A DNA stretch of 64,000 nt from Prosapia bicincta (Eukaryota > Arthropoda > Insecta > Hemiptera > Cercopidae). A model generated the notes under the pieces. That model saw nothing but the letters and a program-made list of their open reading frames with translations, was not told the origin of the DNA and did no database searches. Location of the stretch: positions 1,707,501 through 1,771,500 of the forward strand of contig JBAIZL010000058.1 of NCBI GenBank assembly GCA_036971475.1. The letters are read 5' to 3'. Shown one piece after another: positions 11,501 to 23,407 of this stretch. The stretch's first letter is position 1; each line of letters begins with the position of its first letter. The position numbers were made by a program, and so were the translations under genes.

Positions 11501-14165
11501 GCCTTCTACTGAAGCAGTCCTCCATTAGCTTGATGCTTCCGCTTGCCACTGCACTGTAGATATACTCGTAGCCATTTACTGAAGCCGTCCTAAATTAGCT
11601 TCATGCTTCCGTTTGCCACTGCACTGTAGACATAATCGTAGCTTTCTACTGAAGCAGTCCTTCATTAGCTACATGCTTCCGCTTTCCATTGCACTGTAAA
11701 GACATAAACGTAGCCTTCTATTGAAGCAGTCCTCCATTAGCTTCATGCTTCCGCTTGCCTCTGCACTGTAGATACATAATCGTAGATTTCTACTAAAGTA
11801 GTCCACCATTAGCTTCATGGTTCTGTTTTCCACTGCACTGTAGACATAATCGTATTCTTCTGCTGAAGCAGTACCTCATTAGCTCCATGCTTCCCCTTGC
11901 CACTGCTTTGTAGACTAAAACGTAGCCTTCTACTGAAGCCGTCCTCCATTAGCTTCATTCTTCCGCTTGCCACTACACTGTAGACATAAACATACCCTTT
12001 TACTGAAGCAGTGCTCCATTAGCTTCTGCTTTCGCTCGCCACTGCACTGTAGATACAATATTGTAGCCTACTACTGAATTAGTCGTCCATTAGCTTCATA
12101 CTTTCGCTCGCCACTGCACTGTAGATACACAATCGTAGCCTACTACTGAAGCGGTCCTCCATTAGTTTCATGCTTCCGCTTTCCACTGCACCGTAGAGAC
12201 ATAATCGTAGCCTTCTACTGAAGCAGCCCTCCATTAGCTCCATGCTTCCGCTCGCCACTGCACAGTAGATACACAATCGTAGCCTACTACTGATGCAGTC
12301 TTTCATTAGCTTCATGCTTCTACTTTCCACTGCACATGTAGAGACATAATCGTAGCCTTCTACTGAAGCAGCACTCCATTAGCTTCATGCTTCCGCTTGC
12401 CACTGCACTGTAGATACACAATCGTAGCCTTCTACTGAAGCAGCCCTCCATTAGCTCCATGCTTCCGCTTGCCACTGCAGTGGAAAGACATAATCGTAGC
12501 ATAGTACTGAAGCAGTCCTCCATCATTTTCATGCTTACGCTTGCCACTGCACTGTAGAGACATAATCGTAGCTTTATACTGAAACAGTCCTCCATTAGAT
12601 TCATACTTCCTCTTGTCACTGCACTGTAGAGACATAATCGTAGCCTACTACTGAAGCAGTCTTCCATCATCTTCCTGCTTACGCTTGCTACTGACTGTAG
12701 AGACATAAACGTAGCCTTCTACTGAAGCAGTCCTCCATTAGCTTCATGCTTCCGCTTGCTACTGCACAGTAAATAAACAATCGTAGCCTACTACTGAAGC
12801 AGTCCTCCAGTAGCTTCATGCTTCCGCGTTGCACTGCACTGTAGAGACATAATCGTAGCCTTCTACTGAAGCAGTCATTCATTAGCTTCATGCTTCCGCT
12901 TTCCACTGCACTGTAGAGACATAAACGTAACCTTCTACTGAAGCAGTCCTCCATTAGCTTCATGCTTCCGCTTGCCACTGCACTGTAGACACAAACGTAG
13001 CCTTCTACTGAAGCAGTCTTCCATTAGCTTCATACTTTCGCTCGCCACTGCACTGTAGATACACAATCGTAGCCTACTACTGAAGCAGTCCTCCATTAGC
13101 TCTATACTTTCGCTCGCCACTGCACTGTAGATACACAATCGTAGCCTTCTACTGATGCAGTCTTTCATTAGCTTCATGCTTCTACTTTCCACTGCACTGT
13201 AGAGACATAATCGTAGCCTTCTACTGAAGCAGCCCTCCATTAGCTCCATGCTTCCGCTTGCCACTGCACTGTAGAGACATTGTCGTAGCCTTCTACTGAA
13301 GCAATCCCCCATTAGCTTCATGCTTCCGCTTGCCTTTGCATTGTAGAGACATAAACGTAGCCTTCTACTGAAGCATTCCTCCATTAGCTTCATACTTTCG
13401 CTCGCCACTGCACTGTAGATACACAATCGTAGCCTTCTACTGAAGCAGTCATTCATTAGCTTCATGCTTCCGCTTTCCACTGCACTGTAGAGACATAAAC
13501 GTAACCTTCTACTGAAGCAGTCCTCCATTAGCTTCATGCTTCCGCTTGCCACTCCACTGTAGACATAAACGTAGCCTTCTACTGAAGCAGTCCTCCATTA
13601 GCTTCATACTTTCCCTCGCCACTGCACTGTAGATACACAATCGTACCCTACTACTGAAGCAGTCCTCCATTAGCTTCATGCTTCCGCTTTCCACTGCACT
13701 GTAGAGACATAAACGTAACCTTCTACTGAAGCAGTCCTCCATTAGCTTCATGCTTCCGCTTGCCACTCCACTGTAGACATAAACGTAGCCTTCTACTGAA
13801 GCAGTCCTCCATTAGCTTCATACTTTCCCTCGCCACTGCACTGTAGATACACAATCGTACCCTACTACTGAAGCAGTCCTCCATTAGCTTCATGCTTCCG
13901 CTTTCCACTGCACTGTAAAGACGTAAACGTAGCCTTCTACTGAAGCAGTCCTCCATTAGCTCCAATGCTTCAGCTTGCCACTGCACCGTAGAGACATAAT
14001 CGTAGCCATTTACTGAAGCGGTCCTCCATTAGCTTCATACTTTCGCTCGCCACTGCACTGTAGATACACAATCGTAGCCTTCTACTGAAGTACATTAACT
14101 TGAAGCTTCCCCGTGCCACTTTTCTGTAGAACCATAATTGAACCCTTCTACTGTAGCAATGCTTC
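8505..14165 (-). repeat. 70-72-bp satellite array, about 78 units
   Basis: Tandem units contain CTACTGAAGCAGTCCTCCAT, then a TTAGCTTCATGCTTCCGC block, then CACTGCACTGTAG and a variable linker (ACATAATCG or ATACACAATCG) that sets unit length to 70 or 72 bp. The 72-bp units keep a frame open on the minus strand (24-residue repeats of the type MKLMEDCFSRRLRLCLYSAV), but frames shift wherever 70-bp units occur, so coding is unlikely. Units around 12900-13960 are the most alike, with a ~214-bp higher-order duplication at 13509-13766 and 13723-13986. Both edges decay, as expected from unequal exchange. Confidence 0.95.
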
Positions 14166-15266
14166 ATTAGATTTATCACACTGCTCCCAGCTACTTGATA
14201 TGGTACAATGCTTTTCTTATCTTGGAAATGTTTTGCAAGGGAGGTTTGGTTCAGTTGCTTGCCATGCAATTTGTCATAACGCTGAATTACATAGTAAATA
14301 CAACTCTGAAAAAGCAGTACAAATATATAGATTAAATAAGTCCACCTATCTTCCTATAAGGCTAAACATTCTTGTTTGAATACTACAGAATGTAAACAAT
14401 ATATTGTATTGTAATCATTTCGTATATTGTGTTTAGATGTAAGTTTGGGCAAGACTATAATGTAGTAACTCTGACAAGGTGTTTGCATTGGATGTGTATG
14501 ATTTAATACTTTAATTTTAAGGCTCTACAGCCTTCACACTGATAATGTTCTTACAAAAGGCATTGAAACGTGTTTGAGACAAATGTGGATGTTTTCAGTT
14601 TGAATACGTCTTGCATTGTTTACAAGGTAAAGGAATAAAGTAAATAAATTTCAAGCTCTTGAAGAGGACTTCGAGTAGGATTAGAAACACAGTAATAATA
14701 TATTAATGGATATATGAGTTTCAAATTTTAACTATCTATTGATCGAAATCAACCAAATAGGCCTATATCACAAGTTTTATTCGTAATATTTCGGAGAAAA
14801 ATATTTATTTTAATTTAAACTGTCGAGTATAAAAAGTAACAAAAACCCTTTCTGGCGCGTCTAGATTCAGAAAACTCAAAAATAATGAAATTTTAGATCG
14901 ACGCGTGCGTTAGAGATTTATTGAAAGTCAAATCAACCCCCTCACCCCTTGCCCTCACATGAGGGTAGCGATTACATAATAGCAACACGTTTCCGTCCAG
15001 CTAGGAGCGTGCCAGGTTCTGAATTATGCGGGTTCTACTTCCGTGCAAAGTCTTCCTGCATTTATTCTAACACGCAGCAGTTAGAAAACCCAGCGAGGTG
15101 TCCATGGCCCTAGTCAAAGCCGGAAGGCTTATCAAAGTTTTGGATTTTATTCGCCATTTATAGAAATCTATAACAGGCAGGACTACTAAATGACTGTAGA
15201 GTCTATGATGTAACCTATTTTGAACCCGGTCGTGCCATATCACTTGCACCCCACAGCTGTTTCCTT
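14166..15266. other. No recognised feature
   Basis: Decayed satellite fades out around 14170. The rest is AT-rich unique sequence with no domain or terminal repeat that I can identify. Confidence 0.5.

Positions 15267-15340
<74 letters not shown>
15267..15340 (+). repeat. (CA)n(TA)n microsatellite
   Basis: About eight CA units run directly into about thirty TA units. This is a simple-sequence tract. Confidence 0.97.
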
Positions 15341-15342
<2 letters not shown>

Positions 15343-15475
15343 TGTAAAAATTTTCAATCGTTAATAAAATAGATTATAATTCATGCAATCACGTTCTAAT
15401 ACATGTTTTTAAACCATAGTGGATGAAAATTGATGTTAAAACGATTTATTCAATAATTTAATTATAAAAATTTGA

Positions 15476-15539
15476 GGGTCTAGGTCGGGATTCGACTTGC
15501 TTCAAAGTCCAGGGCTTTTAGCAATGAAGCAACATCCCC
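15476..15539 (-). pseudogene. tRNA-Gln-like relic or SINE head
   Basis: On the minus strand the segment starts GGGGATG. It has an A-box-like TTGCTTCATTGC, an anticodon-arm-like CTGGACTTTGAA typical of tRNA-Gln (TTG), and a B-box-like GTCGAATCCC. At about 64 nt it is shorter than a tRNA, and the acceptor stem does not close well. It could be a tRNA pseudogene or the head of a tRNA-derived SINE. A working tRNA is unlikely. Confidence 0.35.
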
Positions 15540-15540
15540 A

Positions 15541-17009
15541 TTGCTAGAAGTGTTTTCTCAAAAAAGTATATGAAATGTTTCTTTTGCTCCCATTTGGTTA
15601 TCGTCGAAATCTTCATTATACAACCTTAAATTGTTGCCATGGTTACCAAACAATGTTATAAATAATGATCAAGGATTAAAAATGAACGAAAAGAATAAAA
15701 TAAACGAACAAACTGGATTAACAGTATTGGAACTTGCTTCACAAACTGACAAAGCGAAAAGAAACTACAGCACAATGCAAGCGACAAAAAAAAACAAAGC
15801 GTATAAACAGTAAGAAACAAAAATAATAGTCCAACACTATACATAGAAAGGAAAATAGAAAATTGCAAAGAAATTCGCTCTCTATTTTCCCACTTAATAT
15901 TGTTATTCTGACATAGGCTATATGTATATACATATTTATATTAGTTGTAGTAATTATAAAATAAAAAGAAACTAAAACAAAATATTTCTTTAGTAGGAAT
16001 TGGCTTTTTAAAAAAAGTTATATTACCTGTTGACAAACTTTATCGTATTTGGTATCGTTCTTCTTACATTTTTACCTACTTTTCAAATGTTCGATGAGGA
16101 AAGGAACAAATTGATGTATATGTGATTAAACAAAATTTTGAACATAATTCAGGACAACAGAACAGCTCTATTTATATATTACAACAGCGACGATATTGTA
16201 ACGTTTTAGAGTCACTGAAAATATATCCAGTCGAGTCGAATATCACAGAGTGTAAAAACGATTGGGGACCAGGGAAATGGTTATAGCAAAATACCTACAA
16301 GTTGTAAATCTAGCGAGGTAGTTGATATTCTCAAAGAACTTTAATATTCAAGACAGATTTGTGACAGCCACTAAAGTTAGCGTTTTAATGAAACTTAAGG
16401 AAGGCCAACTTGAAATCTCTATCTTACAGTGGTGTAAAAAAGTGAAGTACTGTATTCGAAGAGATTGAAGAGTTATCGATGCTTGAAAGTGTTGTTCTTA
16501 TACACGCGAGCTCTGGGAAAGTGTTTTTATCGTGTGGTAACCGAACAGATATCGATGGAAAGCTAGAGGTTTCCTAATCTGATATACATTAACGGCGAAT
16601 GAATGGTGTTTAGAAATAAGCGAAGGGGAAAGCGATGAACGTCCATTTAAAAGTAAACAACTTGGCTGTTTCGCGAAAAATAATTTTCACTTTTATTTTG
16701 TTAAAATTCTATGAAATTATAGAATAAAACTAATCGAAACATTAAACTCCAATTTAACAGTAAATCGGAATATGTAAATCATCACCATAGAACATTCTAC
16801 TTTAGGCCTATGAGCACCTGCAGAGTAGGCCTAGCATTTCCTTCTTCAATATTCCCTTTTACTTGTTTAGGTAAACCAATGTCAGGAATTGAAAATTGTT
16901 TTTCTTAGTAGGTATGACCTGTTCGTTGATTATGAAGTACTCTACTGAAATAAAATTTCAAATATAATCTTAACATAGATTAAATTATAAACTACTTTTT
17001 AAAAAAATA
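15541..17009. other. No recognised feature
   Basis: AT-rich unique sequence without a supportable gene. Short overlapping open frames at 15631-15933 are on both strands and have low complexity. Confidence 0.5.
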
Positions 17010-17900
17010 CTCAACTAAGTGAATACGTAATTGCTTACTTGGTGACGCGTTTCAAAACATTTGTTCCTTTTACGAAGCTAACCCTCTACTGGCGGCATCG
17101 GTTAGGTGTAAATGCACTAACGGGAATGGATTTATGATTGTGGAATATAGTTATTTGTCATATAATAGAAAAGGCTGCTGGCTTCAAAGTGTGTGTGATC
17201 AATTAATACGTTTACTTTATCTGTTGGGTAGTGTTTATAGATTTCATATTTGTTTAAGTTTGTTAGTTTTTTGGACTAACTAACTAGTTTTTTGTTAGTT
17301 ATTGGCACATTAGTGTAAAGGTTTTTTATGTCGAATGAGGCAATGGTGGAGTTGTGTGGTATGTGGATGTCTTGAATTTTGTGTATGAGGTCTATGTTAT
17401 TGTGTATGGATGTGTGGTTGTGGAAGTTTATGTTGTCTCTGATAAGTTTGTCTATGTATTTGGCTAGCTTATGTGATGGTTCATGTGTGTGATTGATTAG
17501 TGAACGGATGGGTGTGTTTTCTTTGTGGATTTTAGGTAAAGCATTTAATGTGGGGGCTTGGGGTTTTATTTGTTTGTAATATTTTTTTTGTTCACTTTTC
17601 ATGATTTCGGTGCATTTATTTAGAAGATTTTTAATTTCTGTTTGAAATTTAGGTGTGGGGTCTGATCTGAATTCGATTATTTTGTTTTCAGTTATAAAAC
17701 TGTTTACTTTCTTGTTGATGTCTTGTTGGTGCATTATTTCGATGGAATTACCTTTATCTGCTTTTAAGAAATTTAGGTTATGTTTGTCGCGTTTTTGTAT
17801 AATTGATTTAAGGGTTGAATTTAAGGTTTAAGGAACGAATGTTTTGAAACGCGTCAGCAAGTAAGCAATTACGTATTCACTTAGTTACGTATTTTAAAAA
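17010..17900 (-). mobile_element. PLE fragment of a second family (B1) with inverted flanks
   Basis: A minus-strand RT fragment lies between inverted copies of the same flank. CTAAGTGAATACGTAATTGC begins near 17016 on the plus strand, and its reverse complement is at 17867-17886. Both flanks contain GAAACGCG when read outward, the 3' half of a hammerhead core; at the left copy I cannot find a matching CUGANGA. The same flank forms the hairpin at 59327-59810. Confidence 0.8.
17276..17734 (-). pseudogene. PLE reverse transcriptase, N-terminal part
   Basis: An open frame of 152 residues on the minus strand contains LNALPKIHKENTPIRSLI followed by a KLAKYIDKLI stretch and IASFDIKNLYTNVPI, the first conserved RT blocks of PLEs with the first catalytic aspartate in SFDIKNL. 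The frame ends shortly afterwards; the palm (DGLAMGSP and YVDD) and the GIY-YIG domain are missing. It is a truncated copy whose 3' half has been replaced by its flank sequence. Confidence 0.85.
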
Positions 17901-18042
17901 TTAGTTTAATCATTGAATTCAAGATGATTACATCAAGCAACTTAAATTATAAAGACTATTTGTCTGTAATCTTTTTACCTAGATCTTTCAAAACCTCTTT
18001 ACCAACACATTGGACAAACGCACAAGAACGCATAATGAGTTT

Positions 18043-18050
18043 TACCGTTA
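18043..18050 (+). repeat. Left target-site duplication of the giant palindrome
   Basis: TACCGTTA immediately outside the left terminus; the same 8 bases in direct orientation flank the right terminus at 29323-29330. Confidence 0.75.
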
Positions 18051-18090
18051 GTAGAACTGTCGATAGTTGGGGACAGCCACCCCTAAACTC

Positions 18091-18366
18091 GGCCGCTACG
18101 TAACCTAGGACTATAGGGGTAGTTTTGGATGATGCTCAAGGTCATCCCGGCCCTGACCCTAGACCAAGGGGTGGTTTCGACCACGTTCAGGGGGGTAGGG
18201 GGTAGTTTTTTGGAAAAAACAAAACAAAATCGGCCGCTACGTAACCTAGGACTATAGGGGTAGTTTTGGATGATGCGGGCGGACGTCGCGACCCTGATCC
18301 CTGCCTTAGGGGTGGTTTCGACCGCGTCTAGAGGGGTAGGGGGTAGTTTTTCGAAAAAAATTTATT
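18091..18366 (+). repeat. Outer module: two tandem ~141-bp units
   Basis: GGCCGCTACGTAACCTAGGA starts at 18091 and again at 18232. Each unit continues GGGGTAGTTTTGGATGATGC and ends in a GGGGTAGTTTTT run. The mirror is 29008-29283. This module is related, in inverted orientation, to the module at the centre of the palindrome. Confidence 0.88.
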
Positions 18367-18400
18367 TCCAACACACTGACCTAGGCTAGCCAAAATGGAT

Positions 18401-18420
18401 CTAACCTAACCTAACCTAAG
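18401..18420 (+). repeat. Short (CCTAA)n, telomere-type run
   Basis: CTAACCTAACCTAACCTAAG contains three to four units of the insect/arthropod telomere repeat (TTAGG on the other strand). The mirrored run is at 28953-28972, and shorter AGGTTAGGTTAG runs lie near 23411 and 23519. It is interstitial, not a telomere. Confidence 0.8.
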
Positions 18421-18499
18421 TGTTGGGGGTGACCTCAGCTACGTTCAGGACCGTCTCCGGGGGTAGCTCCGGGGGTGGATTGGGGGGGGGGGGGTAGTT

Positions 18500-18860
18500 T
18501 TCGAAAAAATTTTGGAAAATCGTGCCTTGACCGATAGGGTATGTCTAGAGTGTATTATTGCGTCGGTAGGGGTAGTTTCACCTAGGGGTAGTTTTTACAA
18601 AAAATATGAAATTGCCGAAAATCGATCGGATGGATCAACAGACAGTACAGGATATGTCTAGAGTCCCTTTGGACCATTGCGGGGGCGGGTTCACCAAGGG
18701 GTAGTTTTTACAAAAAATATGAAATTGCCGAAAATAGACCGGTTGGATCAAATGACCGTATATGGTAATGTTAAAGTCTATTATGGAACATTGTGGGGGG
18801 CGGGTTCACCTATTTTTAGATTGTCAAAAATAATTGGGATCCTAGGTAAAATCCACCCGG
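18500..18860 (+). repeat. Three ~115-bp tandem units
   Basis: Repeated blocks contain GGGGTAGTTTTTACAAAAAA, then TATGAAATTGCCGAAAAT and a TGTCTAGAGT-type sequence. The mirror is 28514-28874. No reading frame is conserved between units. Confidence 0.8.
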
Positions 18861-18879
18861 GCATTAGTTAAACCAGCCA

Positions 18880-19720
18880 AGGTAGAGCCAATATGGAGCA
18901 CGCTCTCGGTTAAAGCCAAACCGAGCCCAGCCACCCAGCAGCTAGGCCTTAGGTAAAGCTAACAAGGAGCTAGCCCTCGGGTAAAGACATCTCAAGGCCG
19001 ACCCTTAGGTAAAGTAACCTAGGAATAGCTCCGGTGGTGGGGGTAACTTTGGAAAGATTTAATGGTTACCTGATGACGTATCAGCGCTTGAGCGAGTCTA
19101 GGCAAGTAGTAGGCTCACCGTAACTATAGTGGTCTACCCCAAAAAATTTTGATGATGAGGGGCCCAGGGGTATATGATTGGCAAACTAATTTGTCTATGC
19201 TACTAAAATAATAAACAATGCAGTCAGCCTATAAGTAAAGCTACATAAGAGCAGGGCTAGGACGGTTGCTATATCAACTACCAAGAGAAATACCTCCACC
19301 AAGTCTTAGGTAAAGCTATCTGTGGAGCAGGGCCACAGGTAAAACCATCCCTTATGCCAAACCATAGGTAAAGCCATCCAGGTGTCGGACCTTCGGTAAA
19401 GTCACACCAGGAGTCGTGCTAGAGGTAAAGCCCCCAGGAGCTAGGCCTTAGGTATAGCCAACCCGAAGCCAGCCCTTAAGTAAAGCCATCCAGGTGTCAG
19501 ACCATAGGTAAAGTAACCGAGGAGTCGGGCCTGAGGTAAAGCCAGCTAGACCCTAGGTAAAGACACCGTCGAGTCAGGTCGTAGGTAAAGCTACCATGGA
19601 GTCGGGGCCTAGGTAAAGCTACCATGGAGTTAGACCATAGGTAAAGCAAACACGGAGCAAGGACTCAGGTAAAAGCCATCTCGAAGCCAGCCGATAGGTA
19701 AAGTAACCCCGGATTCAAGC
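18880..19720 (+). repeat. ~29-bp AGGTAAAG minisatellite
   Basis: About 25-30 degenerate units of the form TAGGTAAAGCTACCATGGAG plus TCGGGCC. The mirror is 27654-28494. The clearest adjacent pair is near 19590-19640. Confidence 0.85.
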
Positions 19721-19849
19721 ATCAAGTGGGGGTGGTTATCAAATGAAATTACCAAAAAATGATCGGTTAGATCAAACGACCAACGACCTACATAGAGTTC
19801 AAATAGTCAACAAGTTGAATCAACCAATCACAACGCAGGGGCCCGGTAG

Positions 19850-22220
19850 GCCTACGTAAACGGTCAATGTAAGACGAGAAGGCCTATATAACGTGTTAAA
19901 CCAATATATATGACAGCCCACATAATGTGTTAAACATATATGCAAGCCTACATACATACTATGCTGGGCCGACATACTATGTCGGTAAATCACCGGCCAA
20001 AGCCTATATGAACAGAGATAGTTTCACCTCATATATCAGGTAGAACCACGGGCAGGCAACCGTATAATATGGGGAGTACTATAAGGTATAGCTAAACCAA
20101 TATATACGATAGCCCACATAATGTGTTAAACAAATACGCAAGCTTGCATACATACTATGCAAGGCCTACATACATGAATCCCTAAATGCGCCTACTATGT
20201 CGGTAAATCACTGGCCACAGCCTATATGAACTGAGATAGTTTCACCTCATATATCAGGTAGAACCTGGCAATCGTATAATATAGGAAGTACTATAAGGTA
20301 CATCTACCAATGCATAACCTATCAGGCCCACGTAAAGATATAATATATCTGATGACGTACGAGCGACATGTGCACCTATAACCAGAGCGGCCTACCCCTA
20401 AATAACATAGAAGAAGTAAGGATATGGACAGATAGGAGAAGCAAGGACCTGGACCGATAAAAAGAGCAAATACCTGGACAGATAGAAGAAGCAAGGACCT
20501 GTACCGATGGAAGAAGCAAGTACATGGACTGATAGAAGAAGCAAGGACCTGGACCGATAAAAGAAACAAGCACCTGGGCAGATAGAAGAAGCAGGTACTT
20601 GGACAGATAGTAGAAGTAAGCACCTGGACAGACAGAAGAACCCAAGGCCTACATATATAATCAGAAATCAATGTAAATAATCAAATAGCCTCAATGGATA
20701 TATCCTATAGCTGCAAATGTATCTAGATATAAAAGTATATATGGAGAAACACTAATAAAGAGCTAAGCCTGACACACATTTACACCTCGTCTATCAGGTA
20801 GAACCTGACAACTGTATAATACGGGAGGTACTATATGGTATAGCTAACAATGCATAACCTATCACGCCCATCACGGTCAACAAATATTACAATATAATTT
20901 TAAAAAAAGTCGAGCAACCTATATACATACAGTGCTAAGCCAACATTCAGACATATATACTATGTTAAAACAGCGTGCAATATACTCTAAATAGCCAAAT
21001 ATACGTTGTTAAACCAATATGCAGGTTAACCTATATACATCCTGTATTAGGCAAATATCCCCGTTACCCACATAGGCCTATGTTAAGCCAGGATGAATGA
21101 TTGCCCTTATAGTGTGTTCAATAAATATGCGTGTAAACCGAATAAATACTATGGTAAGCCAACACGCATGCTATCATAGATAGACGTATATACTATGTTA
21201 GGCCTACATATCGCGTTAAACAAACATGTGTAAGCCACCATACATATTATGCCAAGCCGACAAGGGCCTGAACACATTATATCCACTGCATAGGTTAGCT
21301 AAACGGCTATCACACACTATCCTACAGGTACCACATAATACCTGATCAATAACACATAGTATCCAATGCATAGCCTGACGAAGGTTTAATATATAGTATC
21401 CAGAGGCCCCGCTAACGATTAACACGTTGTATCCATAAGGCCTACTATGTCGGTAAACCACAGGCCCAAGCTTATATGATCAGAGTCCGACACACATTTT
21501 CACCCCGTCTATCAGGTAGAACCACGGGCAGGCGGCTGTATAATACGGGAAGTACTATATCGTATAGCTAACAATGCATAACCTATCACGCCCATGACGG
21601 TCAGCAAATACTACAATATAATTAAAAAAAGTCGCGCAACCTATATACATACAATGCTAACCAATATAGGCATATATACTATGTTAAACCAACATGCAAT
21701 ATAATCTAAATAGCCATATATACGCTGTTAAATAAATATGCGTGTAAACCTACATAAATACTATGGTAAGCCAACATGCATGCTATCATACTATGTTAAG
21801 CCCAAATACATAATGTGTTAAACATATATGTGTGTAAGCCTGCATAGATATTATGCTAAGAAGACATGGGCCTACAAAGTATAACACATTCAGTGCATAG
21901 TTTACCTAACGGATATCACACACTAACCTACAAGCTGCCTACAAATTACCACATAATACCAGATACATAGCCCGGATAATCATTAACGCATAGCGGCCGA
22001 TGCAAGTCATGACTAGGGCTAACACAACATATTCATAACCATAGTCTGACTACGGCTAACACATAGTATCCGATGAGAAGTATGAACACATAATATCCGT
22101 TGCATAGCTCGGCTAAAGTTCGTCATATAGCACCCGAAGTATAGCTTGACAAACACATAGCATCTCATGAGCGGCGTGATATAAGGTAACACATAGTATC
22201 CGATACACAACCTAGGATCG
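19850..22220 (+). repeat. Degenerate AT-rich repeat block with TACTATG/TTAAAC motifs
   Basis: Loosely periodic sequence (roughly 30-40 bp) of CATACATACTATG, GTTAAAC and AAGCCTACAT elements, with larger duplicated segments such as the CGTATAATA...TACTATA...GGTATAGCTAA block near 20050, 20270, 20810 and 21535. The mirror is 25154-27524. Open frames inside are incidental. Confidence 0.75.
20390..20645 (+). repeat. 25-bp minisatellite
   Basis: About ten units of GATAGAAGAAGCAAGGACCT plus GGACC. The mirror is 26729-26984. Its 25-bp period gives overlapping hydrophobic open frames on the opposite strand, which I do not regard as coding. Confidence 0.92.
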
Positions 22221-22499
22221 AATATGACGTCATCCAGGTGGAGAACAAGATGGTGGCAATGTTGATACCGACTTCAAAAGGGCTATGGCCTGTGTAGGCT
22301 AGATCAAATAACCAACGTTTCAACTAAACTACTGTCATACGCGTAGTTTAACCAACCAACATACGTGAAGTTCAAACGAACAGCATTGACACCAAGTCCA
22401 AATAGGCAATGGCGGCTATGCCCAGATCAACGTATCAGCTAATCAAAATGAAAAACTTACGCTAATCAACCAACATCTACACCGAGGTCAAATGGGTTA

Positions 22500-23330
22500 T
22501 GGTTAGCGAAGGCACTGGCAAAAGCTTTAGGCCTTAGACATAATTATAGCTATCAACGCATACCAAAATAGCTATGCAGAAACCGTCAAGGCCATTACAC
22601 ATATTGTCCAGGTATGTTCTCCATCAAACCGAGACTTTAGACACCATCTCTGTAAAACAGCTAACAAATTATACTCTACCACAATAGGTATGTCAAAACT
22701 GTTACCGGATCATAATCTAAGACAATGGTTACGTAACGCCCTTTATCAATTTAAGACCTTAAGCGATATCTTCGTAAAGACAGCCACAATAGTTACGTAA
22801 GAGCTACCGCTGCTCACCCTACCATAATAGCTACGTACAGACGGCTAATATTGTACAACCTATCACAAGACTTATGTAAAAACAGCTATGCATAACCTGT
22901 CACACAATAACTGCGTAAAGGCAGCTAACAATGCCTACCCCTTTAAAATAGCTACGAAAAGATAACAACCAATACATAACCTATCATAATAGCTATGTAA
23001 AGACAGCTAAAGATGCATAACCTAACTCAGTAATGATTGCTATTAAATAATGAACCATTAGACTAGCCACGTAAAGACAGCTACCAACACCACAATAGCT
23101 ACGTAAAAACAGTTATCGATCCGTGATCAAGATAATACCTACGTAAGACCTATATCAGTGCTAAGACAATAGCTCCGTAAGGAAAACCTACCACTTCATG
23201 AACTACGACAACAGCAAGGTGTGGACGGCTACCAATACATTACTTATCACAGCTTCCAACACATAACTCGTCACACTAGCTAAGTAAATAGCGCGACGAT
23301 TGAATAGCCTATCACACAGGCCAAATGAGG
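22500..23330 (+). repeat. ~45-bp degenerate repeat with GCTACGTAAAGACAGCTA
   Basis: Units combine CTACGTAAAGACAGCTA with AATGCATAACCTATCACAAT. The mirror is 24044-24874. Units are strongly diverged within an arm yet the same between arms. Confidence 0.8.
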
Positions 23331-23407
23331 GTCACTAACTAAACCATCACAATATCTCTGTACATGGCAGATGGCATGATGATCCTCATCTTTATCGCAC
23401 ACCTAAC

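Noticed and set aside
8861..13986. Chain of minus-strand open frames with 24-residue repeats
   Set aside because: Produced by the 72-bp unit length; frames break wherever units are 70 bp, there is no consistent start or splice pattern, and array edges decay like a satellite.
8505..14165. Repeat array considered as a CRISPR-like array
   Set aside because: Units are contiguous and diverged with no unique spacers, and the genome is eukaryotic.
18401..18420. True telomere or chromosome end
   Set aside because: Only three to four units, interstitial, and repeated at fixed places within a mobile element.
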